In this document: piece after piece, positions 1-9,121 of the stretch
Layout: every line of letters begins with the position of its first letter
Position numbering within the stretch: the stretch's first letter is position 1
NCBI GenBank assembly: GCA_027576995.1
Contig: JANBQC010000290.1
Coordinates: forward strand, 1 to 33,951
DNA from: Dimargaris cristalligena
Lineage: Eukaryota; Kickxellomycota; Dimargaritomycetes; Dimargaritales; Dimargaritaceae
Direction of reading: 5' to 3'
Length of the DNA stretch: 33,951 nt
Translations under genes and position numbers: made by a program
Notes under the pieces: model-generated
The model's input: the letters and a program-made list of their open reading frames with translations, nothing else
The model's database searches: none
What the model was told of the DNA's origin: nothing

Positions 1-23
1 TTTATTTTATTAATAACTTATTT

Positions 24-380
24 TAAAGGAATGTACATTCCTTTTCCAGTTTAGGTATACATTAGCCTATTTGGAGGGAATGTACATGCCTATTCGAATT
101 TGGGTGAACATTGGCCCACTTGGAGGGAATGCACATGCCCATTCAAATGTGGGTGGGCATGGCCTCCACTTGCCCATTGGACATTCCCATTCAAATCTAG
201 ATTCCCATTGGCCCACATTTGCCAATGTCAATTCCTCATTCAAATTTCAGGGCCCCATTCCCTTTTACTACATTCACCATACTAAAAAGGGAATCTCTAT
301 CCCCCATTTACCAGCTGGCTACTCCCATTTGAATTTAGAAGCCTCTGGCTCTCATTTTCAAATTGGCATTCCCTTTTTAC
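24..380. repeat. Degenerate tandem repeat, ~49 bp period
   Basis: Successive blocks of about 47-50 bp share a core of GGAATGTACATGCC, then ATTCAAATTTG, then CATTGGCCCACTTG. The clearest units begin near 24, 71, 120 and 170, and more decayed copies of the CCCATTCAAAT core continue to about 380. The short open frames over this stretch simply follow the repeat and look like no known protein. Only one CpG occurs in the first 600 bases, as in the rest of this block. It may be a minisatellite or the internal repeat of a decayed mobile element. Confidence 0.6.
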
Positions 381-1765
381 CATTTAGCAGCACTTTTTAG
401 TGCCCTTTCTTTTTATTTAAAATAGCTGGCTAAAGAGCTAGTTAAAACAAGCAGGGCAGAGCTTAAAAGGACAGGGCTTATAATTGTATTATGGGGTTAG
501 TAAAATTATAAGCATAAATACAACCCCACCAACTATGCTGGTACTCAATTGAGTATCAGCACTGCCCCTGCCCTTTCTGGGTATGCCCCCTCCCCATTGC
601 AATATAGGCTAAGTCTCCTTAGCTTATATTGGTGGTGATGGATGGGTAGATAATATAGGGGGGGGAAGGTTATGTCCATCCCCCAAAGGGCATGTGACCT
701 GAATATGATGACCCACCTATATGGATTTTACCCTATATAGCCGGGTTGAACTTCACCTGTATAAAAAGTTTGTTGTAGCTGTTCATTGTTTTCATACCAA
801 TTAATAGTTGTACTAGTCTTAACCCTGCTACTAAAATAGGTACACTGCACTACAACCAAACATAGGTTTATAATATTAAATAGATGATGTAGTCCCATAG
901 TATTGTTCAGGTCTCTGAAACATACTGTGCCTATTTATGGTTCTTTTGGCATATTACTTCTATTCAATATCTGTCTACACCAAATTATGAACCCACAACT
1001 TGGCTTTAAACCTCAATATACATCACATCAATATAGCAAAAAATAAGTATCTATAAAAGCTGTATATAATATTAACTAATTACAATGTGCCATCCAAGTT
1101 ATTGGTGTTAATGGCCCAGCTCTGCATCTGAATAGACACCCTCAAGTTCTATTGGGGCCCTGTTTTAAATATTGGAAACCCTGAAGCCACAGTTAGATAT
1201 TCCAAATAACACAAAATGTTGATGAGCTGACTTAGATCATCATTACTGAAGCCCCCATGTGAAGGGAGTCATTATAGAATTTTGGAGAGCACTTAGGACA
1301 CCCTTCAATATAATAAATGAGACCTGTAATGACATTCCCCATCAATTTGACAGGGCTACCCTAATTTTAGTACATATACCTATATACAATATTGGCATAA
1401 TTTGGTGTAGCAAATCACAAGATAATGTAGGTAACAGAAGAGGATATGGGATGGAAGAGCAGATGAGAAGGTATTAAAGGGTTTATTGGGAGTAGATAAG
1501 GGCAAGGATCAAGGTGCACTTTGATTTCAGACAGTAATGGGTATTAGGGAAAAGGGTGGTGTTATGACTGGCTATAGCAGGGGCAAAAATCAATGCCCTA
1601 GCTGGTAAAATGAATACCATTACAATAAGTTGGAGGGTATTATTATCTATAAAAGAATCATCACCAACTGGAAGTAGGTAGGTTCTTACCATCAGGGCCT
1701 GTGGTCCGAAAAGATGAGTAGGATCTATACTCAAGCTAAGTTGGAAGGGTAAATACAATGCCAGT
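381..1765. other. AT-rich, CpG-depleted intergenic DNA
   Basis: I see no supportable gene here. The stretch holds an imperfect 24 bp palindrome (537-560), a 13 bp inverted repeat with a 4 base loop (601-613 and 618-630) and a G-run facing a C-run (about 659-685). Short frames at 1259-1477 (+) and 1483-1758 (-) have no recognisable motifs. The composition matches the TE relics that follow. Confidence 0.5.
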
Positions 1766-2948
1766 TATTGACCCTTCTAATCCAACTTAATCCAGGTGTA
1801 GTGATCATCCATCCTGGCTGGGCCATATAGTGCCATGTGTAACTTCCCATAGTCTCCCCCCAGTATTGTGGGATCCTTCTATATCATATACCCCTTCCCC
1901 TTCTAGACTCTGCCTCTTTTCACTAATCTCTTAATTGGTGATCCAAGGACTCTTCTGGTTACCATTAGAGTCTTCCAGGTCCTCATGGCTGTCTAGTTAC
2001 CTTATTCCTCATAGTATTTGTAAAGAACTGAAATCAAATCCTTGAAAACTAAACTTTATTTGAAAAAATAGATGATAATAAGGGAAAGGTAATGATAGAC
2101 TTGCTGTTCCAAGAGGTGGTAGTAAGGGGGAGTATTTATACTTGAAAGAGGAAGCCTAAATGAAAAGATAGATGGATAATAGAGAAAGGGAGAGAAGGTC
2201 CCAGAAGATTGGATGACTAAGCAAAGGGAAAGGGAAGGGAGTTCCCAGACAATCATATTAGTTATCACAAAGGATAGGTAATACTTGGGTAACCAATAAA
2301 TTCAATGTGAAATAATAGAAGGGAAAAAAGGAAATAGAGAAAGCTACTTTTAGTTGTACTTTGAAAAGGGACACAGCTAGGCCAGGGGCAGTGTGGATGT
2401 AGGGGTGCAGTTTGGTCAGGGGCAGGGGTGCATCATATTCAAGGGTATAAAATATAATAATAGGAAAAATAATATAATAATGAAAATGAAGGAAAAATGA
2501 CTATACTCATCAGGGGCAGGGGATCATTCACTCATCAGGGGTGTACTTCCAATAAGTACAAAAAATGGATTAAAAATAAAAGTAAGTAAAAAATATGGTA
2601 AGTTCACCACAGTATTAACCTTAAGAGTACCTTCCCCTGGGGACCTCCCTCTGGAGTTGTCCCCTGTATATATATAACTGAGCCCCATTGGGACTAGTTA
2701 GTTTCCTTAGCTTATTCATACCCCCTAGTTTACCTCAATAAATTCTATATACATTCCCCCCTCATACTAACTAGTAAGTGTGCCCACTGCATGTCCCTTG
2801 CATAATCCAATTACCTAAGCCTTTATTAGTTAGTACAGTGCCCCATCCTAATACTAGTAGCCTGCTTGGCCAAGTCTATACCCCACCTACCATTAGAAGC
2901 CTATCCCCAAGACTCTTGACAGACTAAGAGTGGTTAATTCAGGTGACA
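1766..2948 (-). mobile_element. Solo LTR, family 1, copy A (split by a nested LTR)
   Basis: Read on the minus strand it begins TGTCACCTGAATTAACCACT and ends at GGGTCAATA. A perfect 5 bp duplication, CCAGT, flanks it at 1761-1765 and 2949-2953. The sequence aligns along its length with the plus-strand copies at 3320-4208 and 28498-29083. Removing the nested insertion (2019-2611) and its extra 5 bp duplication leaves about 585 bp, against 586 bp for the intact copy. No internal retrotransposon sequence lies between the duplications, so this is a solo LTR left by LTR-LTR recombination. TGTCA...TGACA-like ends and a 5 bp duplication suit Ty3/gypsy-type elements, but the superfamily is not proven. 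Confidence 0.82.
2019..2611. mobile_element. Solo LTR, family 2, nested inside copy A
   Basis: This 593 bp segment begins TGTAAAGAACTG and ends GTTCACCACA (TG...CA termini). GTATT flanks it on both sides (2014-2018 and 2612-2616). It interrupts the family-1 LTR at a point where the other two copies are continuous, so it is the younger insertion. It contains GGGGCAGGGG-type short repeats (about 2380-2560) and no coding sequence. Its orientation is undetermined. Confidence 0.8.
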
Positions 2949-3319
2949 CCAGTACTAGTAAATTCTTAATAATACAGCTGCACTAATTACTAAACCAGGA
3001 TAAATGTACTCATACCCTCACATTAATCACATCATTGGTAAATGGATTTTAATATTTGAAACAGCCTTATAGCCTATTGCAGGCATTTTGGGATAGAGAA
3101 ATTGAAATTAGTTGTACCTAAACTAATGGTAGATGTTATGGCTTGATTGCCTTGTAAGAATTACCTACTCTTTCTTCCACAGTGTGGGAATTGTGTTAAG
3201 CTTCATAATGTGGTTAGCTACTAGTATTTTCTTTTTACTACCTGAAGTGACCAGTATTCCAAATAAAATAAAATTAATTCCTTGAAACTATATAAACTGT
3301 GGCCATTTTACTCCCCCCC
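2949..3319. other. Spacer between two inverted LTR copies
   Basis: This is AT-rich sequence between the 5' ends of copies A (minus) and B (plus). I see no gene, and a C-run (3313-3319) abuts copy B. Because A and B face away from each other, the spacer would form the loop of a large foldback. Confidence 0.5.
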
Positions 3320-4208
3320 TATCACCTGGGTTAACCACTCTTAGTCTGTCAAGAGTCCTGAGGATAGGCTTCTAACAGTAGGTGGGGCTTAGGCTTGGCT
3401 AAGTAGGCTACTAGCATCAGGTACAGGGCATGGTACTAACTAATAATGAGATAGTATCCCACCTTTAAGAGGGGACCCAGCCTTTATTGCCCAATGATAA
3501 TAGTACAATATAAGGGTGGTCAGCCTTGCAGACCACCCTCTTTCCCTTATCTTTTCTCTTTTTTCATTGGGGTTCTCCCATGCTCACCTCTTACCCCATA
3601 CCTGTACTTGCCCTTTGCTGCACATGGGTTCTCTTTTCTCTTTTTTCCCCTTTTATACTGTTTTCCCTTTTAGTCATATCTCTGTGACCAGTTTACTGGT
3701 CCCCCTCTATTATATATTGAAATTAGTTCAATAAATTGTCATACAGGCAATAAATACTAAGTATAGGTATAGGTAAGGGATGTGTAGTAGTGCACTTACT
3801 AGTCAGTATGAGGGGAGTGAGTATATATAAAGTTTATTGGGGGTAAACTAGGGGTAAGAATAAGCTAAGGGATCTAACTGGTCCTAATAGGGCCCAGTTA
3901 TATATATGCATGGACAACTCCAAAGGGAGGTCCCAAGGGAAAGATATTACTAAGACTACAGTATAAGTAAATAAGCCAACCAGATAGCCACTAGTATCTG
4001 GAAGACTCTGATGGTAACTGGAAGAATCTTTGGATCAGTACTTAAGTAATTAGTGCAAAGAGGTAGAGTCCAGAAAGGGAAGGGTTATATGATATAGGAT
4101 GATCCTATAGTACCAGAGGTGATTATAGGAAGGTTAATATGGTACTATAAGGCCCAGTAGGGATGGATACTAAGGTATCTAGATTAAGGAGGATTAGATG
4201 GTCTGATA
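3320..4208 (+). mobile_element. LTR, family 1, copy B (split by a 303 bp insertion)
   Basis: It begins TATCACCTGGGTTAACCACT and ends near GGTCTGATA, aligning with copies A and C. After the 303 bp insertion and its short duplication are removed, about 582 bp remain, matching the family length. I see no target duplication around the whole copy. Just past its end, TATTATTTTGAAA (about 4221-4233) resembles the start of the repeat that follows copy C (29084 onward), so this may be the remnant of a 5' LTR plus a little internal sequence. Confidence 0.72.
3447..3749. mobile_element. Short TG...CA insertion (solo-LTR-like) in copy B
   Basis: This 303 bp segment begins TGAGATAGTATCCC and ends ATACAGGCA. 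ATAA flanks it at 3443-3446 and 3750-3753; the neighbouring base blurs a fifth position. It interrupts family-1 sequence that is continuous in copies A and C. It has a pyrimidine-rich middle and an AATAAA near its 3' end (about 3730-3735), as LTR R regions often do. The 72-codon frame at 3516-3734 lies wholly inside and is not a supported gene. Confidence 0.6.
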
Positions 4209-5860
4209 CTCAGACTTTGGTATTATTTTGAAAGCTAGTCATTTACTCTTTGAGTAAGGGTATTTTTATTATCACTACCTAGTTGTGGAAAGAACCAGTT
4301 ACTGATCCATGGTACTCTTTAATGAATATGGTGCTTCCTATTCACGGTTGGTCCATTGTTGTAAAAGTGCATTCTGAGGGAAGATATTTAGTGGTCTTTC
4401 ACACCCACGTCGTCCCTATGGTCCTTGCTATAATACTATTTATTACAAAAATAGTGGAGATGGTATAGGGACAATGCCCACTGACATGCTCCCCATTACT
4501 CCCGCATTACCCTACCTTCTTTTATTATTTTCCTGGATGACTACGCCACCTGCCTTAGACTCTCTTGTTGGTCCTCCCCAGTTTTATGACTTCTCTGTGC
4601 TAGTACTTCGTTTACTAAGGGAGCTGCCCTGTGGCATTCCTAGCCAGCCCTCAAACCGGACCACCGCATGGTGAAGGCCGGATATAATTTAATCTAATTA
4701 GGCCGACCTTTTCCACCCTTCGTCCTAGACCAATTTGCCTAAACGCCGGCTTTTGAATTTCCCCTATAAACGGCCTGCAGTGAGTCCCAATAGTCAGTAT
4801 GGTTAAACGAGGGTGATACGATGGCAGTCCCATTCGGCTTCTCAATTACTGTACGACACTGGCTATTAATAGAAGTTTATTTTGAAATCTAGGCACTTTT
4901 GCATACGAGTGAAATTTAATACAGCTATATAATTGTTTCGAATAAGCTGTGCATAGAAAAACAGGCTGGTAGAATAGGTTTAGCCATTCCGGCGGACCTT
5001 GTTAAACGGACAATTCGCTGTATACAGTTGGACTTCAGTCCACCCATATGTAGGGTTCTTTACCCTCTCCCACCTCATTCACAGGAAAAGTGCATACTCA
5101 GCACCCAACGCTTGACAAGCGGAAGTATTCGACCTATTCCCCCAATGGGCGCGAACAACAGAGAAGGGAGGTGTAAACCCATACCAGTACGGTTGTATAA
5201 TTCGTCTCTCCACCCTAAGTCTCCACTGGTGGCTAGCTGTGCGTAAAAATCACTGGTTGCGTAGAATCGTAGATTATATTTTTGGAATTCCCATTAGTGA
5301 TGGGGGGAAAGGCGGGGGGGGAGGGGGGTGACCTAGATTACTTCATACTACTAAACTAGGGCACGGTCCTATCTCGTGGTCAATAACTAATGCGCTGCTT
5401 CTCCGACCCAACGGTGTACTATTAGTTCGCTTCCTAAAGGGGACACCCCCTCGCATTATGGAACTTCGCACTGCGAAAGCCCTTGTTAACCACCTGCGCT
5501 GTCCTGGCTGTCCCGTAAAATATCCGCGTGCAACTAATGCTTACTGTATACCCGATTTTTCAATAGAAAATGGATGATAGCACCTACGAAATTACCCATA
5601 TATACTAATAAGGCCCTTTGAAAAAAATGTATTTTAGTATAAAGCATTATCAGTGACAGTGATAAGGGAGGTTGGGGGCGCATTCCATTATATTATTTAT
5701 AGTGTGCAGTAGCCTGCCGCATCTGTCTCAACTGTTCCACGGCTATTTTCTGTAAATTATTTTTAACTGTTGTTTGAACTACCCTGGCTAACCCTAGGCT
5801 AACCTATACCCTTCCCATCACCTCCTCTTTCGTTTTGTTTTTACCATCGCTTTACGGAAA
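4209..5860. other. Intergenic; repeat-to-island transition
   Basis: CpG dinucleotides become common from about 4340 onward, marking the edge of the gene island. Short frames at 4283-4468, 4474-4674, 4651-4845 and 5028-5246 carry no motif and overlap one another. A G-rich tract lies at 5302-5329. The last 150 bp are pyrimidine-rich and probably serve as promoter and 5' UTR for the gene at 5861. Confidence 0.45.
5302..5329 (+). other. G-rich tract (G-quadruplex-capable)
   Basis: Three runs of six or more G separated by AAAGGC and A lie on the plus strand, about 530 bp before the start of the gene at 5861. The long runs could supply four G-triplets. No function is shown. Confidence 0.45.
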
Positions 5861-7060
5861 ATGCTTCATCGCCTGGCGCTTTATGGGGCCCTTGTTGTGT
5901 CCGTAATTGTAGCTGGCCAGGGCCAAGCCGAGTTAAATGACCATCCCGCCGGTGCCCAGGCCCAGGTTCAGGCCCTTGCCCGCCGCACCGTTATGTCTTG
6001 GTTTAATACCGTTCAGCGCGACTACCGGGATTCCAAGTACCGCTACTCCCGCTACCTCCAAAACCATGGCCTCAAGTATAACGACCGCTCGTGGCGGCAA
6101 AAAAGACTCTCCTATACGGATGAGCGGTTTAAGGAGAAAACCCGAACCCGTACCGCCGAAAATTCCAACGAAAATTTTAATTCACCGGTTGTCAAGGCCT
6201 ATGACTTTCTGGTCAAATTAGCTCCACGCCCGAAGGTGGCTAACATTGAAAATGTGGTTACCGAACAGCCTAAACCTAAGCCCAACCCTGACCCACAGCT
6301 GGTGGGTGCCCCCTCTCAAACTCGTCCTCTGCAGCAACAGCAGCAACAGCAACAACAGCCCCCTGCCATTAGCAACAACAACGCTCCTGACAATGGCCAA
6401 GAGACGGTACATCCCCAGGTCCAGGCCCAGATTCAGGCCCCGGTGTCCTTCCCCTCTGCCCCGAATGAATCCGGTCCCTCTATGCCCAACAATGGCCGCT
6501 TCGTCGGGCAGCCTGAATGGCAGTCGAACAACCATCAACCACCCAATTGGAGCCATAACCAACCTGCTCCCGCGCCCCAGCAGTATCCCTTGTACACCAA
6601 CCAGGGAGCCCAACAATCCGTGGTCCAGCCCCCTCCTAATGGATACCTCCAACAATTTCCTGGTGGGTTTAATAGCCAAACCACAAACCACCTCCCATCC
6701 GGTCCGGCGAATACTCATCAAAATACGGCCAACCATTTCCCCAATACCCAAGTGACCGGGGGTAACAACTACCCGCCTATTATACAGCCCGGTAATCAGA
6801 ATCCCAATACTCCCATCCACATGTCCCAAGAAATGAGTTACAATCGCCCCATCCATGCGGGACCGAACCAGCTGGGAAACTACGTCGCCCAAACGGGAAA
6901 TTTGGACAACTCCCAGCAATCGCAAACCACCCAGCTCCATCCTAATGGGCAACCGATACCCGGGCCAGGGCAGGGCAGCTCCAATGATGAGGATGACTTA
7001 GACAGTCTGTATTCATTCGGTACGCCAATCGCCGCTCAGCTGGAGATTAAAAAAAGGTAG
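5861..7060 (+). CDS. Putative secreted Q/N/P-rich protein, unknown function
   Basis: This is a 399-residue open frame starting at an ATG and ending in TAG. Residues 1-23 look like a cleavable signal peptide: a short basic start (MLHR), a hydrophobic core (LALYGALVVSVIVAG) and a small-residue end before ELNDH. Residues about 40-125 are basic and rich in aromatic residues, with repeated Tyr and Arg (RDYRDSKYRYSRYL) and KR or RR pairs that could be Kex2-type processing sites. From about 130 on, the protein is low complexity: a nine-Gln run near residues 158-166, then Pro/Asn/Gln/Gly-rich sequence to an acidic patch (NEDDDLDS-like) near the C-terminus. I recognise no catalytic domain and no GPI or membrane segment at the end. 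It could be a wall-associated or secreted protein, an effector, or a prion-like sticky protein. Codon-like GC content and normal CpG content match its neighbours. Confidence 0.6.
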   Translation: MLHRLALYGALVVSVIVAGQGQAELNDHPAGAQAQVQALARRTVMSWFNTVQRDYRDSKYRYSRYLQNHGLKYNDRSWRQKRLSYTDERFKEKTRTRTAENSNENFNSPVVKAYDFLVKLAPRPKVANIENVVTEQPKPKPNPDPQLVGAPSQTRPLQQQQQQQQQPPAISNNNAPDNGQETVHPQVQAQIQAPVSFPSAPNESGPSMPNNGRFVGQPEWQSNNHQPPNWSHNQPAPAPQQYPLYTNQGAQQSVVQPPPNGYLQQFPGGFNSQTTNHLPSGPANTHQNTANHFPNTQVTGGNNYPPIIQPGNQNPNTPIHMSQEMSYNRPIHAGPNQLGNYVAQTGNLDNSQQSQTTQLHPNGQPIPGPGQGSSNDEDDLDSLYSFGTPIAAQLEIKKR

Positions 7061-8086
7061 TCCTTATCGTCCGATCCTGAGCCTTCCACCGTGGGCCTCG
7101 GTGGGGTTAATTAATTCCGAATTTCTTGTGTAAAACGTAGAATGTGAAGTGCAAGCAAGACTCGCGGAATCGTTCGGTAAAAGTGTAAACGGAGAAACCG
7201 TCGGGGGAATATATTTTGTATTTCACTCTCTTTCTCTCGAGAGGCATTGAGGCTATTTTGGCAGAGACTTAGTATGGTACATTATAGTAATTTTATCTAG
7301 TGATTTCTAAATATTATTATCCTGTCGATTTTGTAAATTCCAGATCTTGTCCTTTCATACGAAGTGTATCAATAGTTACATCCACTTATAGCAACCGCCG
7401 TTGTCAACTTCTTTTTTTATCCTATTTTGCTTGATCGATAAACAATGTCGTGGGTGGTTCGATTCTACCGCCTGTTTAAATAGATTTGAGACCTCGTAAT
7501 AATGATGTGTCGAGTTGTTAAGTCACTGATGGGACATGTATCGAGCTAACCCTCATTATATATATAGTTAGGTGTAATGAAGCCGGCCTATTGCCAATAA
7601 CATTAGAAAAATCGGCAGGTCTTTAAGGAAACCTTTTAGCCCGATAGTAATAATGGAAACTGATAAACCCTATTTCCGGCCTCTTCAAATTTAGACACTA
7701 TCATATGCACTAAAAAAAACAAAACAGCCAAACTCAAACCTCGCGCCTGAAGAAACACCGACGATAAGTCGCATCACACAGTCTACCAAGAATGATTAAA
7801 CCTGGACTTTCTGGTCCTAAACAGATTAATCGTATGTAAGTTCGCCTGTGATACTAAGCTGTCCCACTGTCGGCGTATTGGGCTTAGGAGTTTGCGAAAT
7901 GACCTTGACTCCCTTCTCAGTACGTTTAGGGACCGTAGTGGAGGGTTCCCGATTAACATATGCGGGAATGCTCGAAAACACAGACAGGTTGGATTCTGAT
8001 ATGCTGGAACATATGGCAAGTAATAGATGGAGGCGTAAGAGAAAAATGAATTACAATTGCTAAAGTGCTCCGAAAATACGGGCTAA
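7061..8086. other. Intergenic, no supported gene
   Basis: This is the 3' flank of the Q/N/P-rich gene, followed by AT-rich sequence. Two overlapping opposed frames (7783-8019 minus, 7848-8063 plus) of 71-78 codons have no known motif and look like chance. A T-arm-like stretch near 7455-7471 lacks a matching acceptor stem, so I do not call a tRNA. Confidence 0.45.
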
Positions 8087-8390
8087 ACTAATAAGTATTT
8101 ATTTTGACCATGATTTCCTCGAAATGTAAACTTCAATGGGTGGATGTCTGTTATGTTTCCTTTGAAGAATTACAATTGCTTTACAAAAGGGCCCAAAAGT
8201 AAGTGCGATAGTGAATGAATTTGTTGGAAATACATCAAAAGAATTACAAGAACTAGACGCAATACTGATAGGATGGAATCTCCCAGAGTAAACAATGACA
8301 GGATAGAAAACAAGGCAACTATAGAATTATAGAATTAATTATATGCAAGAGCTGATATCTACTACCGACAATCAACCATATCACGCTGGA
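8087..8390. repeat. Dispersed repeat, island copy (partner at 29084)
   Basis: The segment from ACTAATAAGTATT to the TATCACGCTGG region aligns with 29084-29583. It shares blocks such as GAAATGTAAACTTCAATGGG, GAATTTGTTGGAAATA and GATATCTACT. Relative to that copy it lacks about 180 bp (29162-29350). It keeps CpG at positions where the other copy has TpG or CpA. Read on the minus strand, both copies give similar short peptides ending in (K/Q)YLLV, so this may be a fragment of a retroelement interior. Confidence 0.75.
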
Positions 8391-9121
8391 TTATGATTCG
8401 CATTTGATAGTAAATTAATGTTGGCAGCTGGTATTGTGAAAGATGGGCAGTGGTTTTTTTGATAATTTTTTTTGGAAAATGGTCTACGTGATACTGGTCT
8501 GCATACAATAATGAGGCGACCACACCAAATACTCCGCGTAACAAGTAATTCGGCCATTAACCGGGGTAATTATTTCAAACAGATCTAACACTACCGATTG
8601 TTACCATCCACGCCCACCTTTTCAAGACTAACTCCAACCAAACTAACATAAAAAAATGATTTATCATAAGTAAAGGTTAGCGCGGCGTTCATTCAATGAG
8701 ATATTTCCTAATAAATATACATTATGATAAATAGATAAAATCCGATTCTTGATGAAATAGGGGCTTAAAGTGTCGGGTTTTATGGCCAAGGTGCTATTGC
8801 CGGCAAAAGAAAGCATACAGTTCCAACGAGCTAGCCAATAAAACTACATTGCTAAGCATCCAAGTGAGTCTTGAGCAGCGCTTCGATAGCGGCTAGGGTG
8901 GCCAATCGCTTATCCGGTTTGAAATACAAGTGTATGCATCCCTCATTTCGATCTGGATTGAGCAACTCCACGTCAAATCTGTTGCCATTTTAAATGTGTA
9001 TATATAAAAATAAAAAATGTAAAGTGTAAATAAATTGATTAGTGGTGGAAACAATATTGGCCGAGGGAGTTGTATAATCTCGCCCCGAAACAAAGCGAAA
9101 GCCGGTTGGTCTATTTTACAA
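8391..9121. other. AT-rich intergenic, 3' flank of the GATA gene
   Basis: I see no gene. There are T and A homopolymers (about 8453-8475) and an A/T-rich stretch (8990-9035) that could hold the 3' end of the minus-strand GATA transcript. The short minus frames at 8362-8544 and 8893-9144 are not supported; the second overlaps the predicted last exon of the GATA gene in another frame. Confidence 0.4.

Noticed and set aside
71..400. 109-codon frame rich in His, Pro and Gly
   Set aside because: It follows a ~49 bp tandem repeat, is open in a second frame as well and matches no domain.
3516..3734. 72-codon hydrophobic frame
   Set aside because: It lies inside the 303 bp insertion and reflects a pyrimidine-rich tract, which translates as Leu/Phe/Ser/Pro in any case.
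6218..6952. 244-codon minus-strand frame
   Set aside because: It is antisense to the Q/N/P-rich gene, with Leu/Arg/Gly runs that mirror the Gln and Pro codons.
7440..7480. Possible tRNA T-arm (GGTTCGATTC)
   Set aside because: A T-stem can be drawn, but no acceptor stem, A box or anticodon arm fits upstream.
7783..8063. Opposed short frames on both strands
   Set aside because: They overlap each other, lack motifs and lie in AT-rich intergenic DNA.
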